Assembly: GCA_964423745.1 (NCBI GenBank)
Contig: CAYRGG010000062.1
Location: forward strand, 1 to 20,863
DNA: 20,863 nt
Direction of reading: 5' to 3'
DNA from: CAYRGG01 sp964423745
GTDB lineage: Bacteria; Pseudomonadota; Gammaproteobacteria; Competibacterales; Competibacteraceae
The notes under the pieces are model-generated. The model ran no database searches. It was not told the DNA's origin and worked only from the letters and a program-made list of their open reading frames with translations. The translations under genes were made by a program, and so were the position numbers. Within the stretch, counting starts at the first letter, position 1. Each line of letters begins with the position of its first letter. Positions 7,455-15,795 of this stretch are shown here, one piece after another.

Positions 7455-9643
7455 TAGTCGCTCTCCTCGGCGGAGGCCGTAGCCACCGGCAGCGCTTGCC
7501 CACCGGACGAGCCACGCTTCCAGTTATGAAAACGTCCCAACCAACGCAGTACACCCTGGGGGGCATGGGCACGTTTCCAGTTGCCGGCGGCATATTTATT
7601 GGCTTCCGCCAGGGTCGGATAGATATGGATGGTGCTTAGGATTTTATTGAGTCCTAAGCCATGCCGCATGGCCGATATATATTCAGCAATAATATCCCCC
7701 GCGTGTTCCCCGACGATGGTGACGCCGAGAATCTTATCCTTGCCGGGCACTGTGAGTACCTTGACAACCCCATGGGCTTCTTCCTCGGCGATGGCCCGAT
7801 CCAATTCTTCCATGTCAAAGGTGGTCACTTCATAGGGAATATCTTGGGCTTTGGCGTCCTGCTCGTTGAGTCCCACCCGGGCCACCTCGGGTTCCGTGAA
7901 GGTGCACCAGGGGATCACCGAATAATCCGCTTTGTATTTCTTGAACATGCCGAACAGGGCGTTGACGGCGGCAAACCAGGCTTGATGAGCGCCAAAGTGG
8001 GTGAATTGATAGGGACCCGCCACATCGCCCACGGCGAAGATGTTGGGATACTTGGTTTGCAGATAGTCGTTGACTTCTATAGTGCCAGCTTTGGTGATGG
8101 GTACACCCAATTCTTCCAAACCATACCCCTTGGTATTGGCTGTGCGACCCAACGCCACCAGCACCTGATCAAATTCAATACGAACTTCCTGGTTGTCGTG
8201 CTCGCAGATAAGCACCTTTTGACCGTTTTCCAAACGAAATTCCTTGGCATTATGTTCAGTGAGCACGTCGATGCCCTCGGCTTGAAAGCGCTGCCTTACC
8301 CGATCAGAGATTTCTAGGTCTTCCCGTTTCATAATACGTGGATTTCTTTCTACCTGAGTCACATGACTGCCGAAACGAGCAAATGCCTGGGCCAGTTCGC
8401 TACCGATGGGACCGCCGCCCAACACCAACAAGCGTTTTGGCAATTCGCGAATGTTCCATACGGTGTCAGAGGTCAAATAATCCATTTGCTCGATGCCTGG
8501 AATAGGGGGCACAAGGGGATGGGCGCCAGTGGCAATGATGATATTGCGGGTTTTCAGCGTGTGGCCATTGACTTCCACGCTGAAGGGTGAGGTGATCTTC
8601 GCTTCGCCTTGCACGCACTCAACGCCTAATTTAGTGTAGCGTTCGGCGGAGTCATGGGGTTCCACGGTCTTTACCACCCGTTGCACCCGTTCCATGACAT
8701 GAGCAAAATCGAATTCGGCTTTTGCCGTGGTTAACCCGAACTCCAGGGCGCGGTTCATATTCGCCAATAATTTAGCGGAACGGAGTAACGCTTTAGAAGG
8801 TACGCAGCCGGTATTCAAACAATCACCCCCCATCTTGTGTTTTTCTATAAGGGTGACTTTTGCCTTAACGGTGGCGGCGATATAGGCGCTGACCAAACCC
8901 GCCGAACCGCCTCCAATAACCACCACATTGCGGTCAAAGGATTTTGGCTTGCGATAGTGGCGCAGTACTCGACGGGTTTTGATAAATGCCACTAACCCCT
9001 TGGCAATGAAGGGAAAAATACCTAACAGCACAAAGGACGCCAACAAACCCGGTGACAATATGCCGCCCAAGGAATCGATACTGGCGATTTGCGTGCCAGC
9101 ATTTACATAAACGATAGTCCCAGCCAACATACCAATCTGGCTGACCCAATAAAAGGTCAGGGTGCGAATGGGGGTGAGTCCCATGACCAAGTTGATAACA
9201 AAAAAAGGAAACGCGGGTACTAAGCGCAGGGTAAACAAATAAAAAGCGCCGTCTTTTTCGATACCCCGATTAATAGCCTTAAGACTATTGCCAAATTTAC
9301 TTTGTACCCAGTCTTTTAAAAGAAAGCGCGACACCAGAAAAGCTAAGGTAGCGCCGATACTGGCTGCGAAGGATACAATCACCGTACCCCATAGGAGTCC
9401 GAAAATGGCGCCTGCCACCAAGGTCATAATGGCGGCCCCCGGTAATGACAAGCCGGTGACTGCCACATAGATAGCAAAAAATATCAATGCTGTTTCTAAG
9501 GGGTGAGCCTGAAAATAGGCATCGATGGTGGCCTGTTGGGATTTAAAGTAGTCGAGGCTAAAATACTGACCTAAATCGAAAGCGAAGAAAGCGCCGATTA
9601 GGGCGATAATGATAATAGCTAGCAAAATTTTGCTCGCTTTCAT
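7454..9643 (-). CDS. TVP38/TMEM64 membrane domain fused to FAD-dependent disulfide reductase
   Basis: A 729-residue two-part protein. Residues 1-230 are a TVP38/TMEM64 (DedA-like) membrane domain with about six hydrophobic segments and the family stretches LSLPGAAIMTLVAGAIFG (65-82) and LRLVPAFPFFVINLVMGLTP (139-158). Residues 237-690 are a class I pyridine-nucleotide-disulfide oxidoreductase: FAD site VVIGGGSAG (241-249), redox pair Cys275/Cys280 in GGDCLNTGCVPSK, a second nucleotide site LVLGGGPIG (406-414), a FAD segment IFAVGD (535-540), and His673/Glu680 in the dimer-interface motif HIYPTLAE. The nearest relatives by pattern are MerA-like proteins, but no MerA-type C-terminal cysteine pair or N-terminal metal-binding domain is present. 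GGAG precedes the ATG by about ten bases. The substrate is unknown. The flavoprotein half probably lies in the cytosol. Confidence 0.93.
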   Translation of the reverse strand: MKASKILLAIIIIALIGAFFAFDLGQYFSLDYFKSQQATIDAYFQAHPLETALIFFAIYVAVTGLSLPGAAIMTLVAGAIFGLLWGTVIVSFAASIGATLAFLVSRFLLKDWVQSKFGNSLKAINRGIEKDGAFYLFTLRLVPAFPFFVINLVMGLTPIRTLTFYWVSQIGMLAGTIVYVNAGTQIASIDSLGGILSPGLLASFVLLGIFPFIAKGLVAFIKTRRVLRHYRKPKSFDRNVVVIGGGSAGLVSAYIAATVKAKVTLIEKHKMGGDCLNTGCVPSKALLRSAKLLANMNRALEFGLTTAKAEFDFAHVMERVQRVVKTVEPHDSAERYTKLGVECVQGEAKITSPFSVEVNGHTLKTRNIIIATGAHPLVPPIPGIEQMDYLTSDTVWNIRELPKRLLVLGGGPIGSELAQAFARFGSHVTQVERNPRIMKREDLEISDRVRQRFQAEGIDVLTEHNAKEFRLENGQKVLICEHDNQEVRIEFDQVLVALGRTANTKGYGLEELGVPITKAGTIEVNDYLQTKYPNIFAVGDVAGPYQFTHFGAHQAWFAAVNALFGMFKKYKADYSVIPWCTFTEPEVARVGLNEQDAKAQDIPYEVTTFDMEELDRAIAEEEAHGVVKVLTVPGKDKILGVTIVGEHAGDIIAEYISAMRHGLGLNKILSTIHIYPTLAEANKYAAGNWKRAHAPQGVLRWLGRFHNWKRGSSGGQALPVATASAEESD

Positions 9644-9775
9644 GAAAGTATAACTCCAAGGGATGAGTGAAATTAGAAAAGGTTGTAGTTAGCATATACG
9701 TAGACAAGTGGAGCGCTAGATTCACCCAAGGGATTCTGCAAATTCAGCAATTTTGAACAAAAACTAATGTGGGTT

Positions 9776-10963
9776 TTAGCAATAAGCGGTTATTAAGGGT
9801 ACATACATCTCATCCTCGCTCACCCCACCATGAACCCCTATATCGCGCCAAGGTTCCTCCGTAGGTAACGAGTCCTTAACTGTGTAATGATCCCGAGGAA
9901 CCAAAATATAATCGCCGATGCGCTCCGCCAGTCGTGGATCTGGCTGGCCTATGCCGAACCAGTTAGCTTGGAGCAGTTCTCTACTGGGATAGAGGGTCAA
10001 CTGCTGATCCAATCGTGTATGGATATAGTGTTTAAACGCTTCTTCCCGGTTTGGGCGGAGGTGGCAGTAAGCTAGCCGTGGTTCGCCACAGAGGGGAACA
10101 GCTAAGCAGTCGGTCAGTGTCGGGTGTTGATCCATAGGCACCTTGGCATAGGGGGTCGTGTCTATAAAACCATGATCCGCCGTCACAATGAGCAAGGTTT
10201 GGCTCCCTTGGAGCATCTCCACAAGTTTTTTTATGCCTTGTTCTAATTGATCCAGGTGCTTGCGGGCTGCTCGGCTTGCCACTCCCTGTTCATGACACAA
10301 AGCATCCAAGTATGGCCAATAGGCATACAGATAACACCGTTGTTGGGTGTTGTTTTGCTGCACTAAGTAAGCTATTGTCGTCAAGCAATCCCACCAATTA
10401 TCGTAACCCACCCGGATTGCAGGCCCGGCGTAGGCTTTGCTATAAGCCGAATCCACCAAGGTTTGCGGTATCACATGATAGGACTTTGCCGCTAGGTTAT
10501 TGGTAAAGGGTGGCCAGCCCATTAAGGTCTCGACTTCAATACCTGCTGTTGTGAACGATACCTCTCCCCAACGAGGACGAAAAGGGAGTATCGTGGCCAC
10601 GGTGCCCAGTTCTTTAAGGTACATAAACCAACCGGTGACAGCATGCTGTTGTGGGCCAACGCCGGTCATAAAGGTGGTGACCGCCGGTGCTGTGCTGGTG
10701 GGGAAAACGGACGTCATGGCTCCCCGAAGATAGGGTTTTAGTAAATTGGCCTGGCGTTGGAAATAATGATAGCCCAGTCCGTCAATGACTAAGAGAATCA
10801 CTTGGCTAGCTTGCGCAATCTGTTCTGGCGACAACAACTTTGCGGTTGGATAAGGGCCAGGTCGTCCTTGCAAACCCAAAGCTAATGAACTCATTAAATT
10901 GACAATGCTCCCGCCCTGATAGTCGGGTTTAACTGGGTTGGCAGAAGCAGTAGAGGTCTTCAT
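9776..10963 (-). CDS. Alkaline phosphatase-fold nucleotide pyrophosphatase/phosphodiesterase family protein
   Basis: A 395-residue member of the type I phosphodiesterase/NPP branch of the alkaline phosphatase superfamily, two-zinc hydrolases of phosphate esters. The complete set of metal and nucleophile residues can be placed: Asp61 (LLVIDGLG), nucleophile Thr91 (SVFPTSTAPAVTTFMTG), Asp220 and His224 (YWPYLDALCH), Asp263/His264 (VTADHGF) and His378 (GVHGG). I see no signal peptide or membrane helix at the N terminus, so a cytosolic location is likely, unlike many NPP enzymes. The substrate cannot be told from sequence. It lies 78 bases after ubiA on the same strand and could be co-transcribed with it. 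Confidence 0.88.
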   Translation of the reverse strand: MKTSTASANPVKPDYQGGSIVNLMSSLALGLQGRPGPYPTAKLLSPEQIAQASQVILLVIDGLGYHYFQRQANLLKPYLRGAMTSVFPTSTAPAVTTFMTGVGPQQHAVTGWFMYLKELGTVATILPFRPRWGEVSFTTAGIEVETLMGWPPFTNNLAAKSYHVIPQTLVDSAYSKAYAGPAIRVGYDNWWDCLTTIAYLVQQNNTQQRCYLYAYWPYLDALCHEQGVASRAARKHLDQLEQGIKKLVEMLQGSQTLLIVTADHGFIDTTPYAKVPMDQHPTLTDCLAVPLCGEPRLAYCHLRPNREEAFKHYIHTRLDQQLTLYPSRELLQANWFGIGQPDPRLAERIGDYILVPRDHYTVKDSLPTEEPWRDIGVHGGVSEDEMYVPLITAYC

Positions 10964-11041
10964 GCTGGTAAACTTTTATTCAATAGCATTTAGCGATTCT
11001 TAATAGGATATATTTAATGAGCATTGCCTAGTGTTTTAATT

Positions 11042-11914
11042 TTATTTCGGTAGATAGTCCAGCAAAATGCCGCAAAATACTGTTAGTCCAAACCAATTAT
11101 TGTTCAAAAATGCTTTAAAACAGTTAGTAGGTTGCCGATGACGGATTAGATACTGTTGATAGAGGGCAAACCAAGTTGCCGCAAATAGCCCAAGGTAATA
11201 GACCAGGCCCAATTTCAGCAAAATTCCCACAAGCGCTAACAACCCTAAAAGCAGAATCTGCAAATAGCCAATGATACGTATATCCCGAGCGCCGAATAAA
11301 ATGGCTGTGGATTTGACACCTATCTGTAAATCGTCTTCCCGATCCACCATGGCATATAGGGTGTCATAGACCACAGCCCAGATGACGTTAGCGGTGAATA
11401 ATAGCCAGGCTATAGGGGGTATATGGTTGGTGGTTGCAGCAAAAGCCATGGGGATAGACCAACCAAAGGCAACACCTAGGTGTACTTGAGGGAAATAATG
11501 AAACCGCTTCATAAAGGGATAACTTGCAGCTAAGACTGCGCCTATTAAAGAAAGCTGCACGGTAAGCCAATTTGTCAATAAAACTAACCCGAAGGCGCAA
11601 ACGCAAAGCCCTCCAAAAAGCATCAGTGCTTCCAGTACGGATACGCGTTTTGCCGCCAGGGGGCGTTGCTGGGTGCGAGTTACAAAGAGGTCGAGATTGC
11701 GATCGGCGATATCGTTAATTACACAGCCCGCTGAACGCATGAGAAATACTCCCAGTACAAACACCACGACAATCTTCTGGGGTGGTTGACCTTGACCCGC
11801 CAACCATAAGGCCCATAAGGTAGGCCAAAGTAGCAAAAAAGTACCGATCGGTTTATCTAAACGCATCAAGAGCGCATATTCGTTTATGCGATTTTCCAAT
11901 CGTGTAAAGTTCAT
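11042..11914 (-). CDS. ubiA: 4-hydroxybenzoate polyprenyltransferase (UbiA)
   Basis: A 290-residue integral membrane prenyltransferase that joins a polyprenyl chain to 4-hydroxybenzoate, the first membrane step of ubiquinone synthesis. Both magnesium-diphosphate-binding motifs are intact: NDIADRNLD (67-75), followed by TQQRPLAAKR (81-90), and YDTLYAMVDREDD (183-195). About eight to nine hydrophobic helices are visible, and the length is that of the bacterial enzyme. The usual partner ubiC (chorismate lyase) is not next to it. The upstream gap to the FHA regulator (149 bases) carries two palindromic structures. The ATG is preceded by AAGG at a short spacing. Confidence 0.96.
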   Translation of the reverse strand: MNFTRLENRINEYALLMRLDKPIGTFLLLWPTLWALWLAGQGQPPQKIVVVFVLGVFLMRSAGCVINDIADRNLDLFVTRTQQRPLAAKRVSVLEALMLFGGLCVCAFGLVLLTNWLTVQLSLIGAVLAASYPFMKRFHYFPQVHLGVAFGWSIPMAFAATTNHIPPIAWLLFTANVIWAVVYDTLYAMVDREDDLQIGVKSTAILFGARDIRIIGYLQILLLGLLALVGILLKLGLVYYLGLFAATWFALYQQYLIRHRQPTNCFKAFLNNNWFGLTVFCGILLDYLPK

Positions 11915-11960
11915 GAGCCTTATTTACTCAACGAGTTGCAAGGGTTAACCGTAGGGATAA

Positions 11961-11972
11961 CATCCATGGATG
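11961..11972. repeat. 12-bp perfect palindrome upstream of ubiA
   Basis: CATCCATGGATG is a perfect 12-base dyad about 47 bases upstream of the ubiA start. It could be an operator or part of a dispersed repeat; only one copy was noticed in the window. Confidence 0.4.
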
Positions 11973-11990
11973 AAGGGATAAGGCAGGCAG

Positions 11991-12045
11991 AGTGGCCTTT
12001 CGGCTCGTAGTTTGGACTACGTTCGCAGCGAGTGCAAAATGGCCA
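11991..12045. repeat. REP-like imperfect palindrome downstream of the FHA regulator gene
   Basis: A nested inverted structure. The outer arms are TGGCC (11993-11997) and GGCCA (12041-12045). The inner hairpin has a perfect six-base stem, CGTAGT at 12006-12011 and ACTACG at 12016-12021, around a TTGG loop; CTCG (12004-12007) and CGAG (12029-12032) give an alternative pairing. It starts 18 bases past the stop of the FHA regulator gene and lacks a T-run on either strand, so it is not a standard intrinsic terminator. It more likely protects the mRNA 3' end or is a dispersed extragenic repeat. Confidence 0.55.
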
Positions 12046-12063
12046 GTGTCGTCAATCGTAAAA

Positions 12064-13431
12064 CTACATTTGATAATCTTTTAGGCGACGTTTTAAGGTG
12101 GACAGCGGCATGCCCAGTTCACGAGCGACAGCTGCTTTGTTGTTACCGTTACGAGACATAGCTTCTAAAATCATCTTCCGCTCTAAGGATCTAAGTTGGT
12201 CACGGGAGACAGAGGCAGGTTCTGCGCCATTCGCAGTTGGTGAAGGGGGTGGTGCGGACACCGTAGGTTCAGGTGTCTCCATAGACTCATTAAATTGATG
12301 CTCTGGTAAATGGAGATCAGAGACCCGGATTGACCCCCCTTGACAAAGTACCGCCGCACGCTCCAAAACGTTGCGTAATTCGCGCACGTTGCCCGGCCAG
12401 GAATAGCGTTGCAGTGCTTCCATGGCATCCAGCTCTATATGGCAGTCTAGCTTAAGCACCTTAACGAGATGAGATATCAGCAAAGGAATATCGCTACGGA
12501 TTTCTCGCAGTGACGGGACCCGAATGGGCACTACCGAAAGCCGGTAAAATAAATCGGCGCGAAAGTCGCCTGCCTTTACCATCATGCTCAAATCCCGGTG
12601 AGTAGCGGTGATGACCCGCACATCTACCCGTAGTGGTTTATCCATACCGATGGGCATTACTTCACGGTTTTCCAAGGCGCGGAGTAAGCGTGGTTGTAAA
12701 TCCAGGGGTAGCTCACCGATTTCGTCGATAAACAGCGTGCCCCCATTGGCTCTGCGGAAAGCGCCCTCACGACTACCCGATGCCCCGGTGAAAGCACCTT
12801 TTACATGACCGAATAAATCGTTTCGGACCATCTCAGGATCGGTTACCGAGGCATCAAATACCACTAAGGGGCCAGTACGTCCAGATAGCTCATGAATCGT
12901 GCTAGCCACTAACTCCTTACCTGATCCGGATTCTCCGGTGATTTGCACCGTGGCTGGGGTAGGGGCAACGGCTCGAAGCAGACCGTAGAGTTCGCGCATG
13001 CGTTCACTGGCGCCTACTAGGGAGCCCAGGTGGTTATCCTGGGATATAGACACTTGACGTTCTTCAGTGCCATGCCGGATCACGATACGTGAATAGCCCA
13101 TCGTAAACTCAGTTCCTGGTGTCAAGTAGGCTTCCTGAACCCGTACATTGCCTACAAAAGTGCCATTTGTGGAACCTAAATCCCGGAACATCAAGCCTTG
13201 GGGTGTAATGCGGATCTCGGCGTGATGGCGGGAGACGGCGCGATCCGTCAATACAACGTCATTATCTGGAGCGGTCCCAATGCGGACCGTGGGTAGACAA
13301 AGGCTCACCTCCCGGCCTGCATCCAGCCCTGCAACAATACGTAACTGGATGGATTCCAGTTGGACTCGAAGATTTTGCGAGGATACGACCCGAATGATCT
13401 CGGTGCCGGATTTACCTTGAGGAGATGACAT
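12064..13431 (-). CDS. FHA domain-containing sigma-54 dependent transcriptional activator
   Basis: A 455-residue enhancer-binding protein. Residues about 27-120 form an FHA phosphothreonine-binding domain (RAVSRHHAEI 64-73, DLGSTNGTFV 84-93). Residues about 137-365 are the AAA+ sigma-54 activation domain, with Walker A GESGSGKE (166-173), the sigma-54 contact loop GAFTGA (212-217), Walker B GGTLFIDEIGE (230-240) and the arginine-finger region RADLFYRL (291-298). A proline-rich linker (about 386-404) leads to a Fis-type helix-turn-helix (about 410-453, NNKAAVARELGMPLSTLKRR). There is no response-regulator receiver domain, so the input is expected to be a phosphorylated protein bound by the FHA domain, typically from a Ser/Thr kinase; none is in the window. 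It should bind DNA and activate RpoN promoters. Targets are unknown. Confidence 0.94.
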   Translation of the reverse strand: MSSPQGKSGTEIIRVVSSQNLRVQLESIQLRIVAGLDAGREVSLCLPTVRIGTAPDNDVVLTDRAVSRHHAEIRITPQGLMFRDLGSTNGTFVGNVRVQEAYLTPGTEFTMGYSRIVIRHGTEERQVSISQDNHLGSLVGASERMRELYGLLRAVAPTPATVQITGESGSGKELVASTIHELSGRTGPLVVFDASVTDPEMVRNDLFGHVKGAFTGASGSREGAFRRANGGTLFIDEIGELPLDLQPRLLRALENREVMPIGMDKPLRVDVRVITATHRDLSMMVKAGDFRADLFYRLSVVPIRVPSLREIRSDIPLLISHLVKVLKLDCHIELDAMEALQRYSWPGNVRELRNVLERAAVLCQGGSIRVSDLHLPEHQFNESMETPEPTVSAPPPSPTANGAEPASVSRDQLRSLERKMILEAMSRNGNNKAAVARELGMPLSTLKRRLKDYQM

Positions 13432-13692
13432 GATTAACCAGTTAAATGTGATTTAATGGGCATTAAAGAATTCTATAACTATTAGTCAATGTTTAATAAT
13501 AAATACAGCGTTGTGCTGGAATCAATGCGTGAATAACAATATGTTTTTAAACAACAGCGTTTCACCATTAAACCGCCTAAACCCAGCCTGGCGAGTTGCA
13601 TTTCCTCGCTTATCAGCACGACAACCCTGGTATATGCTACTTGCTAATGGATATGCGCTGTCGACTGCCATGCTAGCCAAGGGGATAGGTTC

Positions 13693-14871
13693 ATGACGCT
13701 AGAGGGACAAGATCCTATTATTTTTTCGCTATTTTTGATTTTTACCGGGGCAGCGTTACTAGCCACCTTAGCGCTTTATGCACGTCAGGCGTTGCCCGTG
13801 GCTTACATCGTGTTGGGTGTCCTCGTCGGTCCCTCAGGTTTCGCCATTGTGATCGATCCGGGTGTCATCGAGGAAATGTCCCAAGTGGGTATTATATTTC
13901 TTTTGTTTCTGTTGGGTTTGGATTTAGCTCCCCGGCGACTCTTACACATGTTGCCGAAAACCACTCTCGTCACCTTGGGCACCTCCCTCGCGTTTGCCGG
14001 GGTAGGTGCCCTGGTTGCATGGCTATTTCAATTTACTGTTAAAGAAAGCCTGCTCGTCGGCGCCGCAATGATGTTTTCCAGCACGATTGTTGGTCTTAAA
14101 TTATTGCCCACAACTGCCCTACATCATCAGCACACAGGAGAGATAATTATCGGTATCTTGTTGTTACAGGATCTCATAGCTATTGCTATATTGCTGCTTT
14201 TGGAAGGATTTAGCAAGACCGACTCGCCGCTATATGGATTTGGCCTGGTGTTGATAGAATTGCCTGCTCTATTAGGATTTGCTTTACTTTTTGCCCGTTG
14301 GTTTCTGATTAAATTAATCCGTAAGTTCGATAAGATTAGGGAATATATCTTTCTCACCGCCATTGGTTGGTGTTTAGGCATTGCCGAATTGGCTGATTTT
14401 ATCGGACTTTCCCATACCATTGGCGCCTTCATTGCGGGGGTTGCATTGGCCAACAGCCCCATCGCTATGTATATCACCGAAAGTTTAAAACCCCTACGGG
14501 ATTTTTTTCTAGTCATGTTTTTCTTTTCCCTGGGCGCGGGCTTCGATTTAGGCGTCATGCCAGATATTTTGTTTCCCGCGGTGATTTTGGCGGCTTTTGT
14601 TTTATGGGGCAAACCGTGGTCATTTGATTGGTTTTTGCAGCGGGTTCGAGAGACGCCTGCGCTATCCAGAGAGGTCGGAATGCGCTTGGGACAAGCGAGT
14701 GAATTTTCTTTATTAATTGCAATCCTGGCCTTGGATCGGGGCTTGATTGGGGAGCGCGCCTCTTATCTGGTGCAAGCCACCACCTTGCTGACTTTTGTCG
14801 TATCTACCTACGCGGTGATTCTCAACTACCCAACGCCGGTTGCCATCTCTGATCGTCTCCGACGAGACTAA
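13693..14871 (+). CDS. CPA2-family cation:proton antiporter (KefB/KefC-like, no RCK domain)
   Basis: A 392-residue membrane protein made almost entirely of hydrophobic helices (about 12-13). Family marks are LGVLVGPSGF (41-50), IFLLFLLGLDLAPRRLLHML (68-87), FSSTIVGLKLL (128-138), the antiporter QD pair at Gln159/Asp160 in LLQDLIAIA, IGAFIAGVALANSP (243-256) and RLGQASEFSLLIA (331-343). It resembles KefB/KefC and YbaL in the membrane part but ends right after the last helix. The TrkA-N/RCK regulatory domain found in Kef and YbaL is absent, so any nucleotide or glutathione gating would need a separate subunit. The ATG follows an AAGGGGAT ribosome site. The ion is not predictable. It converges on the transglutaminase gene with 21 bases between stops. 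Confidence 0.9.
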   Translation: MTLEGQDPIIFSLFLIFTGAALLATLALYARQALPVAYIVLGVLVGPSGFAIVIDPGVIEEMSQVGIIFLLFLLGLDLAPRRLLHMLPKTTLVTLGTSLAFAGVGALVAWLFQFTVKESLLVGAAMMFSSTIVGLKLLPTTALHHQHTGEIIIGILLLQDLIAIAILLLLEGFSKTDSPLYGFGLVLIELPALLGFALLFARWFLIKLIRKFDKIREYIFLTAIGWCLGIAELADFIGLSHTIGAFIAGVALANSPIAMYITESLKPLRDFFLVMFFFSLGAGFDLGVMPDILFPAVILAAFVLWGKPWSFDWFLQRVRETPALSREVGMRLGQASEFSLLIAILALDRGLIGERASYLVQATTLLTFVVSTYAVILNYPTPVAISDRLRRD

Positions 14872-14892
14872 AGCTTGTATCCCTTTAAATGG

Positions 14893-15771
14893 TCAAGTTT
14901 TTACAGGCATAACATCCACAGCCACCTTTAACGTATGGGATCCACCGCCACTCATAACCCCCTTGAGGGGCGCGACATCCCCATAATCTCGACCCCAGGC
15001 CACAGTGATGTGGCGTTCGCCAGGCATGCAGTTATTGGTGGGATCAAACTCAGCCCAACCCAACCCTGGTAGATAGACGGCTAGCCAGGCGTGGGAGGCA
15101 TCAGCGCCTACTAAACGTTGTTTTCCTGGTGGTGGCAAGGTTTCTAAATAACCACTCACGTAACGGGCTGCTAACCCCACAGAGCGAAGACAGGCGATAG
15201 CTAGATGGGCAAAATCCTGGCATACCCCACGGCGGTTTTCAAATACTTCGCTTAACGGTGTCGCCACCGTCGTGTAATGGGGGTCAAAGGTAAACTCTTC
15301 GTTGATCCGCTGGGTCAAATGCAGGGTGGCTGCCAGGACAGTACGGCCCGGTAAAAAGCTCTCATGGGCATAGTCTCGCAAAGCTTTGCTGGGTTTTATA
15401 AACGGCGAGGGCAAAGCAAATTGGCGTGCTTCGATAATGACCGGATCCGCCTCTTTATTCAGCTGTTGCAGCGTATCTTCCCACCCTATGGAAGGGCTAG
15501 ATTCGGAAAACGGACGTTTATTGATTTCAATTTTTGTCTCAACCTGAACCTCTAAGTGTTTATGAATATCCTGAATCGCAAAATAAACCACCTGATTACC
15601 AAAGAAGTCATAACGTCTTTCTGAAATAGCGGGTTTTGGGGTAACCTTGAGCTGGCTTTGGCGGCATTGCTGCCAAGGTGTGTCACGAGGTAATAAACGC
15701 GCTTCGTTATGACAAAGCGCAACGGGGTTGCTGTAGCTATAACAGGTTTGATGAACTATTGAATAAAGCAT
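14893..15771 (-). CDS. Transglutaminase-like protein with N-terminal bacterial transglutaminase domain
   Basis: A 292-residue soluble protein. The N-terminal beta-rich Bact_transglu_N region covers about 1-85 (HQTCYSYSNPVALCHNEARL). The papain-like catalytic core has a complete triad: Cys184 (NRRGVCQDFAHL), His227 (GADASHAWLAV) and Asp243 (WAEFDPTNN). Such proteins may act as peptidases, amidases or crosslinkers; the substrate is unknown. The start lies 24 bases after the ATP-grasp/alpha-E gene, without a recognisable ribosome site, so it is probably translated by coupling. The two genes form a widely conserved cluster of unknown purpose, usually interpreted as a peptide-ligation and -trimming system. 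Confidence 0.93.
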   Translation of the reverse strand: MLYSIVHQTCYSYSNPVALCHNEARLLPRDTPWQQCRQSQLKVTPKPAISERRYDFFGNQVVYFAIQDIHKHLEVQVETKIEINKRPFSESSPSIGWEDTLQQLNKEADPVIIEARQFALPSPFIKPSKALRDYAHESFLPGRTVLAATLHLTQRINEEFTFDPHYTTVATPLSEVFENRRGVCQDFAHLAIACLRSVGLAARYVSGYLETLPPPGKQRLVGADASHAWLAVYLPGLGWAEFDPTNNCMPGERHITVAWGRDYGDVAPLKGVMSGGGSHTLKVAVDVMPVKT

Positions 15772-15795
15772 ACTGGGGGATGGGAGGTCAGCAAA

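Noticed and set aside
7661..8317. 218-codon open frame on the plus strand
   Set aside because: Antisense shadow of the disulfide-reductase domain, with no family pattern.
7454..9643. Mercuric reductase (merA) call for the flavoprotein fusion
   Set aside because: It lacks the C-terminal cysteine pair and the heavy-metal-binding N-terminal domain, and no other mer gene is nearby.
13511..13696. 61-codon open frame starting with TTG and overlapping the antiporter ATG by four bases
   Set aside because: No ribosome site, a rare start codon and no recognisable sequence. The overlap alone is not enough; the antiporter has its own ribosome site.
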